Source of the DNA: an uncultured Eubacterium sp.
GTDB taxonomy: Bacteria > Bacillota > Clostridia > Lachnospirales > Lachnospiraceae
DNA: 36,803 nt
Assembly (NCBI GenBank): GCA_947384955.1
Contig: CANDJC010000042.1
Coordinates: 1 to 36,803, forward strand
Reading direction: 5' to 3'
Shown here: piece after piece, positions 17,532-25,157 of the stretch
Numbering within the stretch: the first letter of the stretch is position 1
Layout of the letters: the number at the start of each line of letters is the position of its first letter
Made by a program: the position numbers and the translations under genes
Notes under the pieces: model-generated
Told to the model about the DNA's origin: nothing
The model's input: the letters and a program-made list of their open reading frames with translations, nothing else
The model's database searches: none

Positions 17532-18500
17532 TTGGAAAAATTAGTTTCCATTGTAATTCCCTGTTACAACCATGAGAAATATATTGATGACTGCATGGCT
17601 TCCATGATGGCGCAGACATATCCGGCTATGGAAATCATCATTGTGGATGATGCATCGGACGACAACAGCTTTGAAAAATTAAAAAAATGGGAACAGAAGC
17701 TTTGCAATAGATTCAAAAGGGTGGTTATCAGGCGGAATGAAACAAATCAGGGAATTACAAAAAATTTAAATTGTATGCTGCGGCTGTGCAGGGGCGCCTA
17801 TATCAAGCCGATGGCATCAGATGATATGCTTTTTCCAGATGCCGTTACGGCGCTGGCATCGTTTGCAGAAAAGTCAGATGCGGATATTATTTTCAGCAAT
17901 ACAGCATCTGTGGAAAATTCGTTTTGTTATGGACAGCTGGAAAAGAGAACATTTACCTATCACTTTAAACAGAATCCTCCGCAGGGGCGCGGCCTTACCG
18001 GGCGTTTATGTGCGGGAAATTATATCCCGGCACCAGGGATTTTGATTCCATACCGGACGTATGAAAAATATGGATTTTATAATGAGGATTTTCTTTTCGA
18101 GGACTGGGAGTACCTGCTCCGTGTTTCCACAAAAGGAACCATCCGGTATTTAAACAAGCCGACGGCGCTTTACCGCACGGGACAGCATTCCCTGTCCCAT
18201 TTTGGCAAAGGTGATGAAGAAAAACAAAGACACAGGCTGTTTCACGAGCATAAGAAAAAAATGCTTCAGCTGTATAAAGAATATGCGGATAAAGGACAGA
18301 TGGCAGAGTTTTATAATACAGAGGCTGTATCGGCAATGAATATGGACGACAGAGAACTGGTAAGTCAGATACTGGCTGAGATGCAGGAGGAAGGACTGGC
18401 AGTATCTGCAAATAACCGTCTGCGGCTGCTGTTAATGAAGCTGCATGTTTATCTGCCATTAAAGAAAATAAAAGAGGCGTTATGGATGCGTGTGAAATAG
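17532..18500 (+). CDS. GT2 family glycosyltransferase
   Basis: A 322-residue GT-A enzyme with VSIVIPCYNHEKYIDDCMAS at the N-terminus, IIIVDDASDDNS, and a metal-site strand YIKPMASDDMLFPDA in which the usual DxD reads SDD. EDFLFEDWEYLLRVS near residue 190 matches the catalytic-base region of capsule GT2 enzymes. The start codon is TTG at 17,532, supported by AGAGGAAA about seven bases upstream; no in-frame ATG fits the conserved N-terminus. It is preceded by a 74-base gap after the GtrB gene. Sugar and linkage are unknown. Confidence 0.85.
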   Translation: MEKLVSIVIPCYNHEKYIDDCMASMMAQTYPAMEIIIVDDASDDNSFEKLKKWEQKLCNRFKRVVIRRNETNQGITKNLNCMLRLCRGAYIKPMASDDMLFPDAVTALASFAEKSDADIIFSNTASVENSFCYGQLEKRTFTYHFKQNPPQGRGLTGRLCAGNYIPAPGILIPYRTYEKYGFYNEDFLFEDWEYLLRVSTKGTIRYLNKPTALYRTGQHSLSHFGKGDEEKQRHRLFHEHKKKMLQLYKEYADKGQMAEFYNTEAVSAMNMDDRELVSQILAEMQEEGLAVSANNRLRLLLMKLHVYLPLKKIKEALWMRVK

Positions 18501-18556
18501 AAATTGGAAAAGATGCCGCTGCATATGGCCGGAAAGCGGCTGGATAGGAGAAAAAC

Positions 18557-19396
18557 ATGGACATTTTAAAAATCGCAGGCAGGATATATGATAAAAACCC
18601 GGTAAGCTACCGTGTATTAAGGAACCTGAAGCAGAGCATGACAGCGGCTCATTTTTTTCTGGCAGCCGCGGTTCTTCCTGCCATACCTGTCTGGAATGTT
18701 CTGGCTTTGCTTGAGGTTAAAAAAATTCATGCGGGTGGCAGTATATACAAGGCAGGGCGGGAAACGCTGTTTTATCTGCCAAAGCTGGATTTAAAGGCAG
18801 GGGAATTTATTCAGAACCGGATTTTTCTGGAAGGGAACTATTTTGAGTGGAGGCGTCTGCTCCAGGCTCGAAAGTATATAAAAAAGAAAGGCGTTGTTTT
18901 GGATATTGGCGCCAATCTTGGAAATCATACACTGTTTTTTTTGAAAGAATGCGGCGCGGAAAGAGTATATGCGTTTGAACCGGTCAAAAGCACTTTTCAG
19001 ATTTTAAAAAAGAATATCTTCCTGAATCATCTGCAGGATAAGGCAGTTTTGTACAATACTGCGCTGGGCGAAAAAAGGTGTGGCGCAAGAGTGGTTTATA
19101 ATCCTGCTGATGCAGGGGGAAACCGTGTTGAAGCAGCCGGGGGGGGGTACGCAGATACGGTTATGTACAGACTGGATGATTTCAGGATTCCGGAACATAT
19201 TGATTTTATAAAAATAGATGTAGAAGGATATGAACAGATGGTTTTGCAGGGAGCTGGCGAAACATTGCGAAGGAATCGTCCGGTGATTATGATTGAAATT
19301 TTTGATGAAAATTATGGCAGGGTAAATGACTGTCTTTGTTCCATTGGATACCGATGCAGGATGAAGGTAGAAAATGATTATATTTATGCCATTTAA
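18557..19396 (+). CDS. FkbM-family SAM methyltransferase 2, carrying a poly-G tract
   Basis: A 279-residue FkbM methyltransferase, distinct in sequence from the one at 13,983. SAM motif I is VVLDIGANLGNHTLFFL near ~114-130, the acidic strand is RVYAFEPVKSTFQILKKNI, and the family end motif is HIDFIKIDVEGYEQMVLQGA near ~213-232. The N-terminal ~90 residues include a hydrophobic stretch (FFLAAAVLPAIPVWNVLALL) that may contact the membrane. AGGAG lies before the ATG. A nine-G tract at codons 195-197 encodes Gly-Gly-Gly just before the DVEG half. It probably methylates a different hydroxyl from its paralogue; that is inference. Confidence 0.85.
   Translation: MDILKIAGRIYDKNPVSYRVLRNLKQSMTAAHFFLAAAVLPAIPVWNVLALLEVKKIHAGGSIYKAGRETLFYLPKLDLKAGEFIQNRIFLEGNYFEWRRLLQARKYIKKKGVVLDIGANLGNHTLFFLKECGAERVYAFEPVKSTFQILKKNIFLNHLQDKAVLYNTALGEKRCGARVVYNPADAGGNRVEAAGGGYADTVMYRLDDFRIPEHIDFIKIDVEGYEQMVLQGAGETLRRNRPVIMIEIFDENYGRVNDCLCSIGYRCRMKVENDYIYAI
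19139..19147 (+). repeat. Poly-G tract (G9) 4, inside FkbM methyltransferase 2
   Basis: Nine G on the coding strand, codon phase 1, encoding Gly-Gly-Gly at residues 195-197. Eight G leads to TAA at 19,209-19,211; ten G leads to TGA at 19,177-19,179. Both lose the DVEGYE motif and the rest of the fold, so the gene would be off. It is on in this sequence. Phase variation is an inference. Confidence 0.75.
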
Positions 19397-19426
19397 AACA
19401 GTACCATGAAATACAAGGGAGTGCAT

Positions 19427-20524
19427 ATGCAGGGCAGGAGATTCTTTTTTATTGGAACAGAAGCGGAGCTGATTAAGGTTTTTCCGGTTATGGAAGAATG
19501 CAGGAAACGGAAGCTGGATTATGAAATCATAGCATCCGGACAGAACGAGATTGTACATAGCGCTGTTTTTCAAAAAACAGGATGCGGTAGGCGCATGCTG
19601 CGGCTGAGCAGGGAAGCGGATATCAAAAAAAGCGCCGTGGGACTGCTGCGGTGGTTTGCCCGCACATACAGACAGGCCAGGGCAAAAATTGTCCATGCAT
19701 ATCCTGATACGGATTTTGCAAAGTCCAGCATGATTGTACATGGAGATACGGTATCAACGCTGATGGGAGCAAAGATTGGACAGGATTTCGGGATGACTGT
19801 GTGCCATATCGAAGCAGGACTTCGCTCGCACCATTTGCTGAATCCTTTTCCGGAAGAAATTGACCGCATACTGACCGGAAGGCTTGCAGGGGTGCATTTT
19901 GCACCGGGAAAGGAAGCGGCGGGAAACTTAAAAAGAGCGAAGGGAAAGGTCATTGATACCGGGCATAATACCCTGATTGACAGTCTTGCGTATTCGTTTA
20001 CGGTGCCCGCCGGAAAGAAAATTGAAAAATATCTGGGCAGCAGCTATTTTGTATTTGTCATGCACCGTCAGGAAAACCTGGCAGTCAGGTCTTTTCTGGA
20101 AAATGTCATAACACATATATGCGGCATTTCACAAAACATGAAATGCCTGTTTGTGCTGCATGAAATTACCAAAAACAGCCTGGAACGATTTCATCTGCTG
20201 CCAAGGATTCGGGCGTGTCCTAATATCGAACTGCTGCCGCGGACGGATTATTTTGACTTTATGAAGCTGCTAAACCATGCGGAGTTTGTTATTACGGACG
20301 GCGGCAGCAATCAGGAGGAGCTGTTTTACATGGGAAAGCCCTGCCTGATTATGCGCAGGACGACAGAGCGAAGGGAAGGCATTGGAAAAAACGCGGTGCT
20401 TTTTGCGGGACGGCTGGATGCAATTGAGGAGTTTGCAGCCAGTTATCCAGAAATGAGACAGAAAGCGGTAATCGCAGAAACACCGCCAAGCATGGTAATT
20501 GCGGACGAACTGGAGAGATTATGA
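19427..20524 (+). CDS. WecB-like non-hydrolysing UDP-sugar 2-epimerase
   Basis: A 365-residue GT-B-fold epimerase related to UDP-GlcNAc 2-epimerase. Family signs are SMIVHGDTVSTLMGAKIG, CHIEAGLRS, NPFPEEIDRILTGRL, MHRQEN, and the UDP-binding end VITDGGSNQEELFYMGKPCL with RRTTERREGIGKNAVL. The acidic residues of the HGDT, IEAGLR and PEEIDR motifs are kept. It would supply a ManNAc-type or related 2-epimerised donor. The substrate may not be UDP-GlcNAc. ATG 19,427 follows AGGGAG with six bases between; ATG 19,406 has no such site. It overlaps the next start by four bases. Confidence 0.85.
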   Translation: MQGRRFFFIGTEAELIKVFPVMEECRKRKLDYEIIASGQNEIVHSAVFQKTGCGRRMLRLSREADIKKSAVGLLRWFARTYRQARAKIVHAYPDTDFAKSSMIVHGDTVSTLMGAKIGQDFGMTVCHIEAGLRSHHLLNPFPEEIDRILTGRLAGVHFAPGKEAAGNLKRAKGKVIDTGHNTLIDSLAYSFTVPAGKKIEKYLGSSYFVFVMHRQENLAVRSFLENVITHICGISQNMKCLFVLHEITKNSLERFHLLPRIRACPNIELLPRTDYFDFMKLLNHAEFVITDGGSNQEELFYMGKPCLIMRRTTERREGIGKNAVLFAGRLDAIEEFAASYPEMRQKAVIAETPPSMVIADELERL

Positions 20525-21345
20525 AAAAACTGGTATTTCGGTTTGATATCGACACACATAAATGCATCAGGGACGGCGTTCCAAACCTGCTGGCGCTTGC
20601 GGCGGAGTTTCAGACGGGCTTCAGCTTTTTTCTAAACCCGGGGAAGGCAGTTTCGGTGGCGGAATCTTTGAAAGAAACCATATTTCATAAAAGTCAGGAA
20701 GGACAGGCAGACTGCATGAGTGCAAGGCAGAAGCTGGGACTGGCTGATTATGCTGCCGCAGCGGTTATTAATCCAAGCCTGATAAAATATAAAGGAGTTA
20801 TCAGGCGCTTGTACGCCAGCGGTTCGGAACTGGGCATCCATGGCGGAAGGAACCATGCCGTCTGGCATAAACATGCGGGAGAATGGAAGGAACAAAAGGT
20901 AAGGAACGAAATAGCATGGGCATTGGGACAGATAAGGAATGTGATTCCCCAGTACCAGCCTAAAGGCTTTGCTTCGCCTGGATGGAACAGTCCGGCCCAG
21001 CTTGAAAAGGTGCTTGCGGAGTATGGATTTTTGTATTGTGCAGATTACCGGTGTAAAGGGGAGCGGAATGTTTTCAAACAGGGAAAGCATCTTGCGTATC
21101 TTGGGGTAAATCTGCTGGGAGAGCCGCATGGAGTGGCATTTTTTGAAAGCTGCCGCGTAAGGGGATTTCTGGAACAGGATATTATCGGCATGGCGCTGGA
21201 CAGCATTGACAGGAATGAGGTTACGGTTATTTACGACCATCCGTACTATGCGGGAACGAAGGAACTATCCTGCATTCGCAAAATCATGGAACTGGTAAAA
21301 AAACGGCAGGACACACAGATAGTCACACTGGAGAAGCTGTTATGA
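20521..21345 (+). CDS. ArnD-like polysaccharide deacetylase-family deformylase
   Basis: A 274-residue protein of the polysaccharide deacetylase (carbohydrate esterase 4-like) fold. The N-terminus FRFDIDTHKCIRDGVPNLL resembles ArnD, which has R-x-D-x-D-T-x4-RDGVP, and the metal-binding His pair lies in ELGIHGGRNHAVWHKH near ~103-118. GFASPGWNSPAQ and IYDHPYY complete the active-site set. ArnD removes the formyl group from undecaprenyl-linked Ara4FN in Gram-negatives. Here it overlaps both a WecB-like gene and a formyltransferase gene by four bases each, so it may act on an N-formylated or N-acetylated sugar of this glycan. The exact substrate is inference. Confidence 0.7.
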   Translation: MKKLVFRFDIDTHKCIRDGVPNLLALAAEFQTGFSFFLNPGKAVSVAESLKETIFHKSQEGQADCMSARQKLGLADYAAAAVINPSLIKYKGVIRRLYASGSELGIHGGRNHAVWHKHAGEWKEQKVRNEIAWALGQIRNVIPQYQPKGFASPGWNSPAQLEKVLAEYGFLYCADYRCKGERNVFKQGKHLAYLGVNLLGEPHGVAFFESCRVRGFLEQDIIGMALDSIDRNEVTVIYDHPYYAGTKELSCIRKIMELVKKRQDTQIVTLEKLL

Positions 21346-22097
21346 AAAAAATCATGTTTGTTATCAGGGATGGCTTTGATGCAAAGTTTATATGTACAAA
21401 ATTAAATTATGATAAAAAGAAATATCAAGTGTTTTATGTAATAGAATCTGGTACTGCTGCCAGAAGAAAAAAAGCCAGGAGGATGATTCAGAAAAGAAAA
21501 AATATCTGTGCGGTATTTCTGGATTTGTGCTGTTTGTATTTATATGACAAAATCATGCTTGGAAAAATGAAAAAGCTTTGCGGAAAACAGGAATATCCGG
21601 CAGGCATGTCCCATGAAAAGATTTTGGATGTGAATGAAAAAAAGTGCCTGGACATCTGCCGCAGGATTTCGCCGGATATCGTGATGATTTATGGAAGCGG
21701 CATATTAAATAGCAGGACAATCCGCAGCTTTGGCGGGGAAATTTATAATATACACAGCAGCATGCTGCCATATTACAGAAATGTGCATTCGGATTTCTGG
21801 GCTTATATGAACGATGACTATGATAAAATCGGCATTACAATTTTTAAACTGGCACGGGGAATTGATACGGGAAGCATTGCCATGCAGATGCCTTGCGGGC
21901 TTTCAAAAGAAGCAGGGCTGGCAGAGCATAAGGTGCGCAATCTGAATCATATTACAGAGCTTGTTCCAAGGTTCTGGGACGATTATTTTGAAAACAGGGT
22001 ATCCCTGGCCGTGCAGGATGAGCGGGAAGGTTCTGCTGCCACAACGCCTGGGATATCTGATTTTATCCGTTTTATTAGAAAAAGGAGAATGAAATAA
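21342..22097 (+). CDS. Formyltransferase (Formyl_trans_N family), sugar-type
   Basis: A 251-residue protein. The catalytic signature is EIYNIHSSMLPYYRNVHSDF near ~142-161 (Asn-His plus SxLPxYR), followed by the conserved Asp in IFKLARGIDTGSIAMQ. This is the N10-formyl-tetrahydrofolate-dependent formyltransferase fold of ArnA, WbtJ and methionyl-tRNA formyltransferase. The C-terminal OB domain of the tRNA enzyme is absent, and the N-terminal segment is unlike Fmt, so a nucleotide sugar or lipid-linked amino sugar is the likely substrate. It overlaps the ArnD-like gene by four bases. A dTDP-amino-sugar cassette lies 2 kb downstream. Confidence 0.8.
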   Translation: MKKIMFVIRDGFDAKFICTKLNYDKKKYQVFYVIESGTAARRKKARRMIQKRKNICAVFLDLCCLYLYDKIMLGKMKKLCGKQEYPAGMSHEKILDVNEKKCLDICRRISPDIVMIYGSGILNSRTIRSFGGEIYNIHSSMLPYYRNVHSDFWAYMNDDYDKIGITIFKLARGIDTGSIAMQMPCGLSKEAGLAEHKVRNLNHITELVPRFWDDYFENRVSLAVQDEREGSAATTPGISDFIRFIRKRRMK

Positions 22098-23102
22098 ATG
22101 AGTTCGATTTTCTTCAGCATGATTATGCCGGTACTCAATTCGGAGCGGACCATTGAAAAGGCATTGTGTTCCATACGGGAACAGGATTTCCCACAGGACA
22201 GAATCGAGATACTGGTCATTGACGGGGGTTCCAAAGACCGTACTCTGGAAATTGCAGAAAAATATAATGTAAGAATCCTGGAAAACAAGCAGGTAATACC
22301 GGAAACAGCAAAGCAGATTGGCATTCAAAAGGCAAGGGGAGAATGGATTGTATTTTTTGATTCCGATGAGGTGCTGACGGACAAAAGACAGCTTGGGCGC
22401 AGATATTATTTTTTGAAATCAAATCCAGACGTTTATTGTTATAAGGTAAACAGGCTGATTCCGGGTGAAAACAGCGGCTTTTGCTGTCCGTATTTAAATA
22501 TTGTTTCTGACCCGTTTTCCTATGTGGTTTATAAAAACAAAGGAAGCTTTATCAAAACGAATAAAAAGCATTTGAAATATAAAAATGCCGGATATGTATA
22601 TGAATATCAGGACAAGGACGTGATTCCTGTCGGGGATGGCGGGAATACAAGTGTGTCGCTGAAAAAGGCAAGGGAACTGTTTGGAGAGGAAGTAAATACA
22701 CAGGAGTTTGCAGTGTCAGCATTTTCGCAGGTAGCCAGCGCGACACATTATATCGGATGCATTCCGGGTGATAATGTCAGGCATTATTCTGCCGCGAAAA
22801 TGACGAACTATTTGAAAAAATTAAGGTTCCGGGTAAATATCAATCTGAATCAGGCTGAAAAATCCGGGTACAGTGCGCGCGAAAAATACAATGCGCCTTT
22901 ATCGAAAAGAAAATGGGTGTTTCTGGCATACTGCCTGACGGGAATCGGGCCGGTATTTGATTCCCTGAAGCTTGCATGTTTCTATCACAGGCCGTCATTT
23001 TTATTACACTTTTTTTATACATATTATGTATTTTTTGCGGCAGCAGCGGAGATGGCAGGAAAAATATTTAAATGCGGCGGCAGAAAATATACATACGGTT
23101 AA
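22098..23102 (+). CDS. GT2 family glycosyltransferase
   Basis: A 334-residue enzyme. The N-terminal half is a GT-A domain: FSMIMPVLNSERTIEKALCS, ILVIDGGSKDRT and the metal site WIVFFDSDEVLTD near ~85-97. The C-terminal third has a short hydrophobic region (PSFLLHFFYTYYVFFAAAAE) that may anchor it to the membrane. It begins at the base after the formyltransferase stop. No donor can be assigned; the hydrophobic tail is common in transferases that act on undecaprenyl-linked chains. Confidence 0.85.
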   Translation: MSSIFFSMIMPVLNSERTIEKALCSIREQDFPQDRIEILVIDGGSKDRTLEIAEKYNVRILENKQVIPETAKQIGIQKARGEWIVFFDSDEVLTDKRQLGRRYYFLKSNPDVYCYKVNRLIPGENSGFCCPYLNIVSDPFSYVVYKNKGSFIKTNKKHLKYKNAGYVYEYQDKDVIPVGDGGNTSVSLKKARELFGEEVNTQEFAVSAFSQVASATHYIGCIPGDNVRHYSAAKMTNYLKKLRFRVNINLNQAEKSGYSAREKYNAPLSKRKWVFLAYCLTGIGPVFDSLKLACFYHRPSFLLHFFYTYYVFFAAAAEMAGKIFKCGGRKYTYG

Positions 23103-23201
23103 ACCGTTATGCCGGGAGCAGTTCAGATTTAAAAGGGGATAGAAGAATATGGGAAAAAGAAAAGATATGGATTCCAAGTGTCTTTTTATGGAGGTACTGG
23201 C

Positions 23202-24227
23202 ATGAAAAGAATACTGGCAGCCGGAGGAGCCGGGTTTCTTGGCTCGCATCTTTGCAGGCGTCTTTTGGAAAATGGAGACAGGGTAATCTGTGCAGATAAC
23301 CTTTATACAGGGCGCATGTCAAATATACATGATTTGATGGACAGCGAAAAATTTACATTTGTAAACTGCAATATTATAAATTCAGAAGAAGTAAAAAAGC
23401 TGGATGAAGCAGGACCGATAGATGAGATATATAACCTGGCTTGTCCGGCAAGCCCGCCCCATTACCAGAAGTCACCCGTATATACGGTAAAAACATGTGT
23501 GCTTGGCACGATGAATCTGTTAGAGCTTGCTGTAAAAAACCATGCAAAAATCATGCAGTTTTCAACGAGTGAAGTATATGGCGACCCTTTTGTGCACCCG
23601 CAGGAGGAATCCTATCGGGGGAATGTAAATACGGTTGGAATCCGTTCCTGTTATGATGAAGGCAAGCGGTGTGCAGAAACTTTATGCTATGATTATGGCA
23701 GGGAATATGGGGCAAGGATTAAAATAATCCGTATTTTTAATACCTATGGGCCGATGATGGACCCGGCAGACGGGCGCGTGGTTTCCAATATGATTATGCA
23801 GGCCTTGAAGGGAGAGGACATTACCATATACGGAGATGGCAGCCAGACAAGGAGCTTTTGCTATGTGGATGACCTTATAGAAGGGATTGTACGTATGATG
23901 GCATCCAGGGACAGCTTTCATGGGCCGGTGAATCTGGGCAATCCTTGTGAATTCACAATCCGGGAGCTTGCAGAACTGATTTTAGAGCTGATTCCGACAT
24001 CTTCGCGGATTGTCTGTAAAGATTTGCCACAGGACGATCCGATGCAGAGAAAGCCGGATATATCGCTGGCACAGCAGCAGCTGGATGGATGGAGCCCGAA
24101 GATTTCTCTGCGGGATGGACTGGTGCCTGTGATTGCATATTTTAAAGAGACACTGGCGCAAAACCGTACCGGGACAGGAAAAACTATTTGCATGCGGACA
24201 ATACAGAATTCCACAGGGGGCGTATAA
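23202..24227 (+). CDS. uxs: UDP-glucuronate decarboxylase (UDP-xylose synthase)
   Basis: A 341-residue short-chain dehydrogenase. Family-specific strings are easy to read: AGGAGFLGSHLC at the N-terminus, YNLACPASPPHYQKSPVYTV, FSTSEVYGDPFVHPQEESYR, GNVNTVGIRSCYDEGKRCAE (Y-x3-K) and IIRIFNTYGPMM. It turns UDP-glucuronic acid into UDP-xylose or its 4-keto intermediate. No UDP-glucose dehydrogenase is in the window, so the UDP-glucuronate must come from elsewhere. ATG 23,202 is chosen for GGAGG eight bases upstream; ATG 23,178 has none. Alternative: a decarboxylase that releases UDP-4-keto-arabinose, in keeping with the ArnD and formyltransferase genes. Confidence 0.9.
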   Translation: MKRILAAGGAGFLGSHLCRRLLENGDRVICADNLYTGRMSNIHDLMDSEKFTFVNCNIINSEEVKKLDEAGPIDEIYNLACPASPPHYQKSPVYTVKTCVLGTMNLLELAVKNHAKIMQFSTSEVYGDPFVHPQEESYRGNVNTVGIRSCYDEGKRCAETLCYDYGREYGARIKIIRIFNTYGPMMDPADGRVVSNMIMQALKGEDITIYGDGSQTRSFCYVDDLIEGIVRMMASRDSFHGPVNLGNPCEFTIRELAELILELIPTSSRIVCKDLPQDDPMQRKPDISLAQQQLDGWSPKISLRDGLVPVIAYFKETLAQNRTGTGKTICMRTIQNSTGGV

Positions 24228-24228
24228 T

Positions 24229-24648
24229 ATGCAGGTGATTAAATATGTATTTCAGCCGCATGGGGATGACAGAGGACAGCTTATAGCGCTGGAAGAATTT
24301 AAAGACATACCATTTCAGATAAAACGTGTTTATTATATGTATGACACAGGAAAAAAAGTGACCAGGGGCTGTCACGCCCACAGGTCTTTGGAGCAGATTC
24401 TGATATGTATTCATGGAAGCTGCACGGTCAGGCTGGACGATGGAAAAGAGACAAAGACGGTACCTCTCGAAAGGCCCTATGAAGGATTATATGTATCTGG
24501 CAATATGTGGCGCGAGATGTATGGCTTTTCTGAAGATGCGGTGCTGATGGTGCTGGCTTCTGAATTATATGATGAGTCTGATTACATCAGGGATTATGAC
24601 GAGTTTTTAAAAATTGCAGAAAAAAACAGGGACGGGCGAAAAGGATGA
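24229..24648 (+). CDS. dTDP-4-keto-6-deoxyhexose 3,4-ketoisomerase (FdtA/QdtA-like)
   Basis: A 139-residue small cupin of the FdtA/QdtA/WxcM family. The markers are DDRGQLIALEEFKDIPFQIK near the N-terminus, RGCHAHRSLEQILICIHGSC with the catalytic His, VRLDDGK, and the late GLYVSGNMWREMYGFS and LASELYDESDYIRDYDEFL. It moves the keto group of dTDP-4-keto-6-deoxyglucose from C4 to C3, giving the aminotransferase its substrate. ATG 24,229 has AGGGGG ~8 bases upstream. It overlaps the GNAT gene by four bases (ATGA). Whether the product has fuco (FdtA) or gluco (QdtA) form cannot be told from the motifs I can see. Confidence 0.9.
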   Translation: MQVIKYVFQPHGDDRGQLIALEEFKDIPFQIKRVYYMYDTGKKVTRGCHAHRSLEQILICIHGSCTVRLDDGKETKTVPLERPYEGLYVSGNMWREMYGFSEDAVLMVLASELYDESDYIRDYDEFLKIAEKNRDGRKG

Positions 24649-25157
24649 GACTGAGAAAGCTATGTATGGAGGATGCACCATTGATGCTGGAATGGATGCA
24701 TATGGAAGATATAGCGGGATATTTTCAGACGGATTTCAGGTCAATGACAATCAAAGACTGTGAAAAGTTTATTATGAAAAGCGATACCAGCAGACATATT
24801 CATTATGCGGTTACTGACTGTATGGGAGAATATCTTGGGACAGTCAGCCTGAAGCATATTCAGAACCAGACGGCAGAATTTGCAATTGTGTTAAGAAAAA
24901 AGGCGATGGGGAGCGGATGTGCGGCAGAAGCAATGAAAGAGATTTTCAGGATAGGATTTTTAGACATGGACCTGCAGAGTATTTACTGGTATGTACTGCC
25001 GCAGAATCAAAGGGCTGTGAGGTTTTATGATAAAAATGGATGCCAGCGTGCTGACTGGCACAAAATAGAAAAGCTGCTTCGTGAAAATGCGGGGACAGAT
25101 ATGACAGCGGACAGGCGGTATTTATGGTATATGGAAAGCAGAATACACGAAGAATGA
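24645..25157 (+). CDS. GNAT-family sugar N-acetyltransferase
   Basis: A 170-residue GCN5-type acetyltransferase. The acetyl-CoA-binding loop is in LRKKAMGSGCAAEAMKEIFR near ~85-104, and the C-terminal IYWYVLPQNQRAVRFYDKNGC is the usual strand-helix end of the RimJ/RimL subgroup. Lying between the ketoisomerase and a flippase in the dTDP-amino-sugar segment, it probably acetylates the 3-amino group of dTDP-Fuc3N or dTDP-Qui3N (FdtC/QdtC role). It uses the GNAT fold, whereas many FdtC/QdtC enzymes are left-handed beta-helix proteins. It overlaps both neighbours by four bases. Confidence 0.8.
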   Translation: MRLRKLCMEDAPLMLEWMHMEDIAGYFQTDFRSMTIKDCEKFIMKSDTSRHIHYAVTDCMGEYLGTVSLKHIQNQTAEFAIVLRKKAMGSGCAAEAMKEIFRIGFLDMDLQSIYWYVLPQNQRAVRFYDKNGCQRADWHKIEKLLRENAGTDMTADRRYLWYMESRIHEE

